From assembly GCA_046297835.1 (NCBI GenBank), contig JBKBHI010000009.1, positions 101,576 through 165,575 of the forward strand: 64,000 nucleotides of DNA. Direction: 5' to 3'. The notes beneath the pieces were generated by a model. The model saw only the letters and a program-made list of their open reading frames with translations. It made no database searches and was not told where the DNA came from. The position numbers were made by a program, and so were the translations under genes. The stretch is from CAMAVH01 sp046297835. GTDB lineage: Bacteria; Pseudomonadota; Alphaproteobacteria; SMXQ01. Shown here one piece after another: positions 37,321-46,945 of the stretch (the first letter of the stretch is position 1; every line of letters begins with the position of its first letter).

Positions 37321-37806
37321 TCAATAGGGCGCGCCGTCTTTATGCAGGAAGGCCCATTGGCCGGGGCCTTTGAATTCGGCGACGATATCGTCGTCGGGAT
37401 AGCTCGCGCCGTCGCCCGGCGTGCGGTCGCCGATTTCGAGATAGAGGACGTCCTCGCCGGTGCGGTTGACGAGATGGTGCGCGTCGCCGCTGCCGGCCTT
37501 GAAGCCGGCGCACATGCCGGGAGCGAGCGGCGTCTCGCCGGCGTTCGTGACCAGCGTCGGATGGCCCGCGACGATATAGATGAACTCGTCCTGCTTGGTG
37601 TGGGCGTGGCGCAGCGCCGATTCGCCGCCGGGCAGGATGCGCGTGAGGTTGACGCCGAAATTCGTCAATCCGAACAGGTCGCCGAGCGGATGCTTAACCC
37701 GCTTGCCCATGCGCGAGAAAAACGGCTCGGGATAATTGGAGGGTTTGACGCGCGCGGGCGCGTCGGCGGCGCGGATTGCGACAGGGCAAGCAGGTTTATC
37801 GGTCAT
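37321..37806 (-). CDS. Cupin-domain protein
   Basis: 161 residues. A single cupin barrel with RHAHTKQDEFIYIVAGHP (metal-binding His, His and Glu pattern) and a distal AHHLVNRTGED His. It resembles cupins annotated as transcription-linked or as sugar-isomerase-like, but the substrate is not known. ATG 37806 gives the standard MTDKPACPVA-type N-terminus; the frame is open further upstream. It sits between htpX and rsmB. Confidence 0.85.
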   Translation of the reverse strand: MTDKPACPVAIRAADAPARVKPSNYPEPFFSRMGKRVKHPLGDLFGLTNFGVNLTRILPGGESALRHAHTKQDEFIYIVAGHPTLVTNAGETPLAPGMCAGFKAGSGDAHHLVNRTGEDVLYLEIGDRTPGDGASYPDDDIVAEFKGPGQWAFLHKDGAPY

Positions 37807-37867
37807 GAGGGTCGCTCCGCTGTTGGGCGCATGATTTTTGCGCCATGGCAGCGGAGCGGCAAGGGCC

Positions 37868-38758
37868 TTACGCCGAGCGACGCCAGAAGCTCGGGCGCGG
37901 CGCGGGCGAGGAGATGCCGGCCATCTCGCGCAGCTTGCGCACGCGGTTCTCGGTCGCCGGATGGGTCGAGAACAGGCCGTCGACGGCATGGGCGTGCAGC
38001 GGATTGATAATGAACATATGCGCGGTCGCCGGATTGCGCTCGGCTTCCGGATTGTCGATCACCTTGGCCGCGCCGGAGATGCGCTCCAGCGCCGAGGCGA
38101 GCCACAGGGGCCGGCCGGAGATTTCCGCCCCGAGGCGGTCAGCTTCGTATTCGCGCGTCCGCGAAATGGCGAACTGCACCATCATGGCCGCCATCGGCGC
38201 GAGGATCATGATCAACAGGCCGACGATCATGTTGCCGCCACCGTTGCCGTTGCTGTCGCGGTTGCCGCCGAAGAAGAAGGCGAAGTTGGCGAGCATGCCG
38301 ATGGCGCCGGCGATGGTGGCGGTGATCGTCTGGATCAGCGTGTCGCGGTTCTTCACATGCGCCAGCTCGTGCGCCATCACGCCGGCGACTTCCTCATGGC
38401 TGAGGTTGCGCAGCAGGCCGGTGGTGGCGGCGACCGCGGCGTTCTCCGGGTTGCGCCCCGTGGCGAAGGCGTTGGGCTGGTCGTTGTCGATGATATAGAC
38501 CTTGGGCATCGGCAGCTGGGCGCGCTCGGCGAGCTGCTCGACGATGCCGTAGAGCGCCGGGGCGCTGGCGCGGTCGACCTGTTTGGCGCCGTACATCGAC
38601 AAGACCATCTTGTCGGAATTCCAGTAGGCGAACAGGTTCATCGCGGCGGCGACGCCGAGCGCGATGATCATGCCGGTCGGGCCGCCGATCAGATAGCCGA
38701 TCGCCATGAAGAGGGCGGTGAGGCCGGCGATCAGGAGGAAGGTGCGCGTTGTGCTCAT
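37868..38758 (-). CDS. htpX: Membrane zinc protease HtpX
   Basis: 296 residues. Two N-terminal membrane helices, the zinc site HELAH (HExxH) in VAGVMAHELAHVKNRD, two more helices, then the third ligand region TREYEADRLGAE. HtpX degrades misfolded inner-membrane proteins with FtsH. The last residues hold the typical LFSTHPATENRVRKLREM tail. It is the first gene of the nine-gene minus-strand run ending at purH. Confidence 0.95.
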   Translation of the reverse strand: MSTTRTFLLIAGLTALFMAIGYLIGGPTGMIIALGVAAAMNLFAYWNSDKMVLSMYGAKQVDRASAPALYGIVEQLAERAQLPMPKVYIIDNDQPNAFATGRNPENAAVAATTGLLRNLSHEEVAGVMAHELAHVKNRDTLIQTITATIAGAIGMLANFAFFFGGNRDSNGNGGGNMIVGLLIMILAPMAAMMVQFAISRTREYEADRLGAEISGRPLWLASALERISGAAKVIDNPEAERNPATAHMFIINPLHAHAVDGLFSTHPATENRVRKLREMAGISSPAPRPSFWRRSA

Positions 38759-38939
38759 GGTCCTTCGGGTGCGAGACGAGGGGGCGTCTGTTTAGGCGGC
38801 GCAGTCTAACCGGTGGCGCGGGTCTTGTCGGTGCCCTATTCTTGCCGTATTCCCCAGCGTTTCGGGGAGGTTAGCCGCTGCTCAATAGATAGCGCGCGCG
38901 CCGCCCGCTTCAAGCTCCCGCTGCCGTTCGAGGTGACGC

Positions 38940-39155
38940 ATGACCGATGCGAAGAAAGATCAAGCTTTCGTGACACCGCCGTCCGAGAGGCCGCCCGCCG
39001 GCCCATTAGCCGCCCAGGCGGCCCCCCAGCCTGCCGGCGAGTCCGCGCCCAAGCCGGCCGCCGCGGCGCGCAAGCCCGAAATCGGCGGCCCGAAAGGGCC
39101 TGAGCCGACGCGCTACGGCGATTGGGAAAAGAGCGGCCGCTGTGTCGATTTCTGA
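38940..39155 (+). CDS. DUF1674 protein (SDHAF4-like succinate dehydrogenase assembly factor)
   Basis: 71 residues: a disordered Ala/Pro-rich N-terminus and the conserved C-terminal box EIGGPKGPEPTRYGDWEKSG ending CVDF, diagnostic of DUF1674. The mitochondrial homologue SDHAF4 helps flavinylated SdhA assemble. The gene is divergent from htpX and 26 bases ahead of the flavo-reductase gene. Confidence 0.88.
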   Translation: MTDAKKDQAFVTPPSERPPAGPLAAQAAPQPAGESAPKPAAAARKPEIGGPKGPEPTRYGDWEKSGRCVDF

Positions 39156-39181
39156 GCGGACCATCGGCCGATGATCGCATC

Positions 39182-40621
39182 ATGAGTTCTCAACAAACGC
39201 CGCCGCCGGCCATTCCGGTCGGGCGGGGCTTGCCCGCCGTTCTGCTGATCGGCTTCTATATCGCCGTCGGCACGCTGCCGCTATGGCTCGCCTGGGGCGA
39301 GGGCGCGTCGGCGGGCGGCTTTTGGCGCGCGCTGTCCAACGGCATGGCGATGGTCGCCTTCGCCCTGCTCTGCGTGCAGTTCTTCATTTCTGGCCGTATC
39401 CGCTGGGTGTCGGGGCGCTTCGGCGTGGATCGGCTGATGCTGTTCCATCAGCTCGCGGCGCGGGTGATCACCGTGGCGCTGCTCGTCCATCCGTTGCTGT
39501 ACGTGCTGCAAAGCTTTCAGCGCGGCGGGTTTGCGGCGGCGGCCGAGCGGCTGTCGGCGATGCTGACCAATCCCGCCCTCACCAGCGGTCTGACCGCCTG
39601 GGCGCTGCTCGTCGTCGTCATGGCGCTGGCGCTGCTGCGCGACTGGCTGCGGCTGCGCTACGAGACCTGGCGCATCACCCACGGCCTCGGCGCGGCGGCC
39701 ATCGTATGCGCCGGCCTGCATCACACGATCACGGTCGGCAGCTCCAGCGAAGATCTGGCGCTGGCGCAAGTGTGGATCGTGTTCGGCGTGCTGGCGCTCG
39801 GCGCGCTCGTCTATCTGTACATCGTGCGGCCGTGGCAATTGGGGCAACAGCCGTTCTACATCTCCAACGTCACGCGCGTCGGCGACCGGCTGTGGAGCGT
39901 CACGCTATGGCCGGCCAAGCTTAAGCCGGTCGGCCTGTTCGCCGCCGCGGCCAAGCCGCGCGTCACCGCGCCCATCGCCTACGAGGCCGGGCAGTTCGCC
40001 TATGTCACGCTCGGCGCCTCGCCCTTCGTCATGGCCGACCATCCGTTCTCCTTCGCCTCGGCGCCGGACGGCACCGGCAAATTGAAATTCCTGATCAAGG
40101 AAGCGGGCGATTTCACCAACGCGGTCGGCAGCCTGAAGCCGCACACGCGCGCCTATGTCGATGGGCCGTTCGGCGCTTTCACCTTGCGCGCGGGCGAGGA
40201 AGCGGCGGGCGGCGCGGACAAGGTGGCGGGTTTCGCCTTCATCGCCGGCGGCGTCGGCATCGCGCCGATCCTCAGCCTGTTGCGCGACGCGCAGGGGCGC
40301 GGCGAGACGCGGCCGTTGCGCCTGCTGGCCGGCAACCGCGTCGCCGGCCAGATCGTCTATGGCGAGGAGATGGACGGCTGGGCCGCTGCCAGCGATTTCC
40401 GCGTGCGCCATGTGCTGCAGGATCCGCCGGTCGATTGGACGGGGGGCGTCGGCCTGCTCGACGAGGCGACGGTGGGCGATTGGATCGATTGGCCGCAGCC
40501 GGAGAGCTGGCTCTATTTCCTCTGCGGCCCGCGCGCCATGCGCGAGGCGGCGACGCGCGCGCTGCTGGCGCGCGGCGTGCCGGGGACACGCATCATCGAC
40601 GAAACTTTGCGCTACGAGTGA
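39182..40621 (+). CDS. Ferric reductase-like membrane flavo-oxidoreductase
   Basis: 479 residues. Six membrane helices (about 15-210) with His residues in FHQLAARV, LLVHPLLYV, ITHGLG and GLHHTI able to hold two hemes. An FAD domain with HPFSFAS follows, then an NAD(P) domain with IAGGVGIAPILSLL and FLCGPRAMREAATRAL. The layout is that of ferric reductases and NADPH-oxidase-like electron-transfer proteins that move electrons from cytoplasmic NAD(P)H across the membrane; the acceptor is unknown. ATG 39182 overlaps no neighbour. Confidence 0.88.
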   Translation: MSSQQTPPPAIPVGRGLPAVLLIGFYIAVGTLPLWLAWGEGASAGGFWRALSNGMAMVAFALLCVQFFISGRIRWVSGRFGVDRLMLFHQLAARVITVALLVHPLLYVLQSFQRGGFAAAAERLSAMLTNPALTSGLTAWALLVVVMALALLRDWLRLRYETWRITHGLGAAAIVCAGLHHTITVGSSSEDLALAQVWIVFGVLALGALVYLYIVRPWQLGQQPFYISNVTRVGDRLWSVTLWPAKLKPVGLFAAAAKPRVTAPIAYEAGQFAYVTLGASPFVMADHPFSFASAPDGTGKLKFLIKEAGDFTNAVGSLKPHTRAYVDGPFGAFTLRAGEEAAGGADKVAGFAFIAGGVGIAPILSLLRDAQGRGETRPLRLLAGNRVAGQIVYGEEMDGWAAASDFRVRHVLQDPPVDWTGGVGLLDEATVGDWIDWPQPESWLYFLCGPRAMREAATRALLARGVPGTRIIDETLRYE

Positions 40622-40628
40622 GGCGGCG

Positions 40629-40712
40629 ATGGGACAATTGCGCGTGCGGCGGCTCGTCTGGTGCCTGACCATCGTCTTCGCGCTGGAAATCCTGATCTTC
40701 GCGCTGCGCTAA
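40629..40712 (+). CDS. 27-residue putative membrane peptide
   Basis: A short frame 7 bases after the flavo-reductase stop, with GAGG ahead of the ATG. It encodes a basic head (RVRR) and one hydrophobic helix (LVWCLTIVFALEILIFAL), the shape of small membrane subunits that stabilise larger complexes. Its end overlaps the converging cytochrome gene by 4 bases. The gene is too small to be certain from one sequence. Confidence 0.5.
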   Translation: MGQLRVRRLVWCLTIVFALEILIFALR

Positions 40713-41020
40713 GGCGTCGGCCTCGGCGTCCGGCCGGCCAGGAGCCAAGCGATGATCGCGGCGCGCTCGCCCGCGTCGCGAGCGTGATGGCGCGCGAGAA
40801 ACGCCTCGAGATCGGCGCGGCGCGCGGCGTCGTCCGGCCGGCGGTTCAGATAGGTTTGCAGACGCTCGACCTGGTGGCAGCGCGCGCAACGCGTCTGGAA
40901 GGCGGCCGCGCCCGCAGCTGGCTCGGGCTGCGCTTCGGCCGTTTGCGGCGCGGCGAGCCATCCCGCCAATAAAACGGCGGCTGCGCGTCCGGAGAGAATG
41001 TTCCGCCATCGCCGTGCCAT
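40709..41020 (-). CDS. Small c-type cytochrome-like protein
   Basis: 103 residues. A signal peptide (hydrophobic 13-29, probable cut after AEA at 30) and one heme-binding CARCH (Cys45, Cys48, His49). No Met follows the heme site, so the sixth ligand cannot be Met; the HH pair near 79-80 is an option. It is a periplasmic electron carrier or sensor. Its position beside a transmembrane flavo-reductase suggests it could accept electrons from it. Confidence 0.8.
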   Translation of the reverse strand: MARRWRNILSGRAAAVLLAGWLAAPQTAEAQPEPAAGAAAFQTRCARCHQVERLQTYLNRRPDDAARRADLEAFLARHHARDAGERAAIIAWLLAGRTPRPTP

Positions 41021-41093
41021 GCCGTGAAAGCTAGGCTCGGCCGCCGGCCGGCGCCTTGACGCAAGTCAACGCGGCGGCGCGCCGCGCAAAGAA

Positions 41094-41117
41094 AAACCGC
41101 CAAGGGATTGGCGGTTT
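41094..41117 (-). terminator. Rho-independent terminator downstream of the Gln-rich gene
   Basis: A perfect 10-bp stem (41094-41103 with 41108-41117), a 4-base loop, and a run of five T on the minus strand (41096-41092). It closes transcription from the Gln-rich gene at 41192-41380. Confidence 0.8.
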
Positions 41118-41148
41118 GAGGAGGGCTGGACCGCGCTTCGCGGATGGC

Positions 41149-41170
41149 GGCGGGGCCTTATGGCCCCGCC
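41149..41170. repeat. GC-rich inverted repeat after the Gln-rich gene
   Basis: GGCGGGGCC (41149-41157) and GGCCCCGCC (41162-41170) around TTAT, a 9-bp perfect stem. Flanking TCGCGGA/TCCGCGA can extend it. It lies between the Gln-rich stop and the terminator and may protect the mRNA 3' end. Confidence 0.6.
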
Positions 41171-41191
41171 TCCGCGAACGGCCGAAGCGGC

Positions 41192-41380
41192 TTAGCGCTT
41201 CTGCTGGCCGGCCTGACCGCCCTGCTGCTCTTGCTGGCGGTTGGGCTGCTGGTTCTGCTGGCCCGGCTGGCGGTTCGGATCCTGCTGCTGGTTCTGCTGC
41301 TGCGGCTTTTGCTGGTCCTGCTGCTGCTGCGGCTTCTGTTGGTTCTGCTGATCCTGCTGCTGGTTTTTCTGATCGGCCAT
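41192..41380 (-). CDS. 62-residue glutamine-rich low-complexity protein
   Basis: I do not recognise a family. By count 32 of 62 residues are Gln, and the rest are mainly Asn, Asp, Pro, Lys, Arg and Gly, with no hydrophobic core, so it should be disordered. It looks real and not a repeat artefact: AGGAGAG stands at ideal spacing before the ATG, and a strong terminator follows. Short imperfect repeats of QQQKPQQQ and DQQ type suggest growth by slippage of CAG/CAA tracts. Confidence 0.65.
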   Translation of the reverse strand: MADQKNQQQDQQNQQKPQQQQDQQKPQQQNQQQDPNRQPGQQNQQPNRQQEQQGGQAGQQKR

Positions 41381-41576
41381 GTTCGCTCTCCTGATACATC
41401 GACCGCAACGCGGTTGCGCTGCGTCTTAAGTTAACGGGAGGCGCATCGCGCCGTTCCGGCGGAACCGCAGTCCTGCCGGATAGGGTGGGGCCCGAGGATC
41501 GGCGAGAATGACGAGCGATCAATCAGGATGCCGCGCTCGCCCGCTCTGTCGGCGGGCATGCCCTCTGAGAATGAAC

Positions 41577-41635
41577 GGAACCGCAAGGCGGCGGTTCCTT
41601 GGCGCTAGGCGCGCCGTCCTATGGCGGGGCGCGCC
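41577..41635. repeat. Two adjacent inverted repeats downstream of a small membrane gene
   Basis: GGAACCGC (41577-41584) pairs with GCGGTTCC (41591-41598), and GGCGCGCC occurs twice (41608-41615, 41628-41635) and can pair. They lie just beyond the stop of the gene at 41641. There is no T-run, so termination is unproven. Confidence 0.45.
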
Positions 41636-41640
41636 GGCGT

Positions 41641-41910
41641 TCAGCGGTGGGGGCCGCGATCCTTGAGCTGCCAGACGAAGAAGCCGGCGACGGCCAGCGG
41701 CAGCAGCAGCACGAACGCCTGGAACGGCATGTTCGGCCATAGCGCATAGAGCTTGAGCAGGATCAGCAACAGGCCGAGCGAGATGGCGTAAGTCACGAGG
41801 GCGCCGAAGATCGAGTAGCCGCGCGTCTTGCCGCCCTTATAGAGCACCATGCCGACGGCGATGGCGGGCAGGAAGGTGGACATCAGGATGATGAGAATCT
41901 CAGGCGACAT
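41641..41910 (-). CDS. Small three-helix membrane protein, unknown
   Basis: 89 residues with three hydrophobic segments: LIILMSTFLPAIAVGMVLY (6-24), a middle YAISLGLLLILLKLYAL and FVLLLPLAVAGFFVWQL near the end. I see no family motif. It lies 92 bases downstream of acs on the same strand, but it does not resemble the DUF485 partner of acetate permeases. Confidence 0.65.
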   Translation of the reverse strand: MSPEILIILMSTFLPAIAVGMVLYKGGKTRGYSIFGALVTYAISLGLLLILLKLYALWPNMPFQAFVLLLPLAVAGFFVWQLKDRGPHR

Positions 41911-42002
41911 GATCGCTCCGGCGATGGCGGCGGATAGGAAAGCGGCGCGACTTTAGGGCCGCGCCGCCGGTTCGTCCAGTCGTGGCGTCCCGCCTGGCCG
42001 CC

Positions 42003-43940
<1,938 letters not shown>

Positions 43941-44042
43941 CGCAACGCTCCCTGCGGCCGGCGTCCTGAATGGCCGGCTCTTCGGTCGAGATTATTGGCG
44001 TAAGGCCAGACGGCGCACAAGGGCCGCCCGGCGGTCGCGGTC

Positions 44043-45152
44043 TCAGGTCGGCTGGCTGGGCAGGCCGGCGAGCGGCCCCATGCTGAGCCGGTCGCGCGAT
44101 GCGGTTCGCGGTGATTGGATGTAAAGCGCCAGCAGCTCGCCCAAACCGCGCAGGGAATCGAGATGCGTGCGCTCGTAGCCGTGCGAGGCGTCGCAGCCGA
44201 AGCAGACCAAAGCGGTTCGGATGTCGGCGCCCGCCTCGACCGCCGATGCCGCATCGCAGCGATAATAGCGAAAGACATCTCGCGCATGCGGAATCTCGTG
44301 GCTGGCGCAGAGATTGAGCAGCGCACGGGTCAGGTGGTAGTCGAACGGCCCGGTCGAATCGGCGATGGCGACGGTGACGCCGCGCTCGATGGAGTTCTGG
44401 CCGGGCGCGCAGGTCGAATTGTCGACGGCGACCATTTCGGAGACATTCTGGTGCAGCACGGCCGACGCGCCAGAACCGACTTCTTCCGAAATGGTGAACA
44501 GCAGATGGCAATCGACGGCCAGCTCGGCTTGGGCCTCGCGCAGGGCCTTGGCCGCGCCGAGCACCGTGGCGACGCCGGCCTTGTCGTCGAGATGGCGGCT
44601 GTTGACGTAGCCGGCATGATCGATCTCCGGCATGGCGTCGACGGCGACGATGTCGCCTACATGAAAGCCGAGCTTGATCAGGTCGCCCATCGTGTCGCTC
44701 TGCATGTCGACGCGCAGCTCAAGGTTGTCCCAGGCGACCGGCTGGCTGTCGATTTCCTTGTTGAAGGTGTGGCCCGAGGCCTTGAGGGGCAGGGCGGTGG
44801 CGCGATAGCTGCGCTCGTCGGTGAAGATGCGTGTGCGCGCGCCCTCGGCGGAGCGGCTCGACCAATGGCCGATCGGCGCGACCGACATGCGGCCGTTGGG
44901 TTTCAGCGACTTGACGATCATGCCGAGGGTGTCGAGATGGCAGACGATGGCCCGCGCCGGCCCGGGGTCGCGGCCCGCGAGCGTGGCGCGGATCGCGCCG
45001 CGCCGCGTCAATTCGCGCGGAATGCCGAGACGCGACAATTCCTCGGCGACGAAATGGACGACCGCGTCCGTATAGCCGGTGGGCGACGGAATCGTCAGCA
45101 GCTTGACCAGCATGTCCGCGACATACTGCATGTCGATGGCGAGGCGCGGCAT
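44043..45152 (-). CDS. NAGGN-system M42-family peptidase-like hydrolase
   Basis: 369 residues. A dinuclear metallopeptidase fold: VCHLDTLG (metal His and Asp), SRHLDDKAG (bridging Asp), TISEEVGSG (catalytic Glu pair) and a late His in GCDASHGYERTH. A dedicated M42-type hydrolase is the third member of the trio defined by the N-acetylglutaminylglutamine amide osmolyte genes; its exact role, perhaps osmolyte turnover, is unproven. The start overlaps the synthetase stop by one base (TGATG). Confidence 0.92.
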   Translation of the reverse strand: MPRLAIDMQYVADMLVKLLTIPSPTGYTDAVVHFVAEELSRLGIPRELTRRGAIRATLAGRDPGPARAIVCHLDTLGMIVKSLKPNGRMSVAPIGHWSSRSAEGARTRIFTDERSYRATALPLKASGHTFNKEIDSQPVAWDNLELRVDMQSDTMGDLIKLGFHVGDIVAVDAMPEIDHAGYVNSRHLDDKAGVATVLGAAKALREAQAELAVDCHLLFTISEEVGSGASAVLHQNVSEMVAVDNSTCAPGQNSIERGVTVAIADSTGPFDYHLTRALLNLCASHEIPHARDVFRYYRCDAASAVEAGADIRTALVCFGCDASHGYERTHLDSLRGLGELLALYIQSPRTASRDRLSMGPLAGLPSQPT

Positions 45153-46936
45153 CAGATCTTCTCCGCTGCCGCCGCGCCGCCATCCGGCTTGACGATGGTT
45201 TGCGGAAACAGGAAATCGACAAAGCGCTCCGCCGTCGGCTGCGGTTCGTGATTGGCGAGGCCGGGCCGCTCGTTGGCCTCGATGAACACGAAGCCTTCGG
45301 GATCGTCCGGCGCCTTGACCATGAGATCGAGGCCGGTGACGGGCACGTCGAGCGCGCGGGCCGCCCGTTCCGCCGCCAAGGCGAGCGCCGGGTGCAATTG
45401 CGCGGTCACGTCGTGGATCGTGCCGCCGGTGTGCAGGTTGGCCGTGCGGCGCACCGCTAGCTCCTCATCGACCGGCAGCACGCTGTCCATGTCGTAGCCG
45501 GCGACGCGCACGCAGCGTTCGGTCTCGGCGTCGAGCGGGATGCGGCTTTCCCCGCCCGTCGCGGCGGCGCGGCGGCGGCTCTGTTTGGCGATCAGCTCGC
45601 GCACCGTATGGCGGCCGTTGCCGACGATGCGCGCCGGCTTGCGCAAAGCTGCGGCGACGACCTTGTAATCGATGACGACGATTCGCAGATCGTCGCCGGC
45701 GACGAATTGTTCGAGCAATACGCGATCGCTGACCTGGCGCGCTTTTTCCACCGCCGCTTCCATATCGGCCGCGGTCGCGATATCGACGGAAATGCCGGCA
45801 CCCTGCTCGCCGTCGGACGGCTTGACGACGATGCGCTTATGCTTTTGCAGGAAAGCGCGGTTGCGCGCCGCGCTCGCCGCCGATTGCTGGTCAGGCACGG
45901 GCAGGCCGGCGTCGCGCAGCAGCCGCAACGTGACGGCTTTGTCGGCGCAGCGGCTCATGGCGATCGCGCTGGTCATCTCGCTTAAAGATTCGCGGCACAC
46001 GACGCGCCGGCCGCCGTGCGACAGGGCGAAATAGCCGCCTTCGGCGTCGAGGACTTCGACGGCGATGCCGCGCCGACGCGCCTCGTTGACGATGATGCGG
46101 GCATAGGGATTGAAATTGGCGTCGATCGCCGGGCCGATGAACAGCGGCTCGTTGAACGGGCTCTTGCGCTTGAGCGCGAAAACCGGCACGCGCTGGAAGC
46201 CGAGCTTTTCGTAAAGCGCGATGGCCTGCAAATTGTTGTGCATGACCGACAGGTCGAGATAGTCGCGGCCGCGCGCGCTGAAATGCTCGATCAAATGGCG
46301 CACCAGCGCTTCGCCGACGCCGGGCTGGCTCGCCTGCGGATCGACGGCGAGGCACCAAAAGCTCGATCCGTTCTCCGGATCGTCGAACGCGGCGACGTGA
46401 TCGAGGCCCATGACGGTGGCGATGACGTTGCCGTTCGCCGTGTCTTCGGCGACGAGATGGCAGAACGCCCGGGAATTGCTGCGATCAGCCAAGGTCTCCG
46501 ACGGAATCTGCACCATGCCGCGCGATGCGTAGATGCGGTTGACGTCGTCGATGTCGGCGGCGGTGAGCAGCTTGCGGATCGTGAAGCCGCGCATGCGCAT
46601 CGGCTTGGAGCGATACTGGCCGAGTTGCAGGCGATAGGCGTGCGACGGATCGAGAAACAGCTCTTGCGGTGCGAGCGCTAGCACGACATGCGGATCGCGC
46701 AAATAGAAGGCGATGTCGCGTTTGCCCTCTGATTCCTCGCGCAGCGCCTGGGCGATCTCGATGTTGCTGGCGAAGCTATGGGCGAAGATGAGGCGTCCCC
46801 AGCCGCATTCGACGATGATGTTCTTCGCCAGCTTGTCGGCGTTCGGGCCGCTCAAGCCGCCCCAGTTGCGCAGCGTCGGCAGGTTGCGGGCGCGCAACCG
46901 ATGGCTTTGGCGGCTTTGTTTGACGGGTCTGGCCAT
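45152..46936 (-). CDS. ngg: N-acetylglutaminylglutamine synthetase (GNAT + ATP-grasp)
   Basis: 594 residues. The first half holds a GNAT acetyltransferase domain (about 110-250, with WCLAVDPQASQPGVGEALVRHL as the acetyl-CoA site). The second half is ATP-grasp, with VVKPSDGEQGAGISV and the Mg2+ site VFIEANERPGL. Together they form the acetylated Gln-Gln dipeptide, which the partner amidotransferase converts to NAGGN, a compatible solute known from Sinorhizobium and pseudomonads. Spacing to asnO is 9 bases. Confidence 0.93.
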   Translation of the reverse strand: MARPVKQSRQSHRLRARNLPTLRNWGGLSGPNADKLAKNIIVECGWGRLIFAHSFASNIEIAQALREESEGKRDIAFYLRDPHVVLALAPQELFLDPSHAYRLQLGQYRSKPMRMRGFTIRKLLTAADIDDVNRIYASRGMVQIPSETLADRSNSRAFCHLVAEDTANGNVIATVMGLDHVAAFDDPENGSSFWCLAVDPQASQPGVGEALVRHLIEHFSARGRDYLDLSVMHNNLQAIALYEKLGFQRVPVFALKRKSPFNEPLFIGPAIDANFNPYARIIVNEARRRGIAVEVLDAEGGYFALSHGGRRVVCRESLSEMTSAIAMSRCADKAVTLRLLRDAGLPVPDQQSAASAARNRAFLQKHKRIVVKPSDGEQGAGISVDIATAADMEAAVEKARQVSDRVLLEQFVAGDDLRIVVIDYKVVAAALRKPARIVGNGRHTVRELIAKQSRRRAAATGGESRIPLDAETERCVRVAGYDMDSVLPVDEELAVRRTANLHTGGTIHDVTAQLHPALALAAERAARALDVPVTGLDLMVKAPDDPEGFVFIEANERPGLANHEPQPTAERFVDFLFPQTIVKPDGGAAAAEKI

Positions 46937-46945
46937 GACGTTTCC

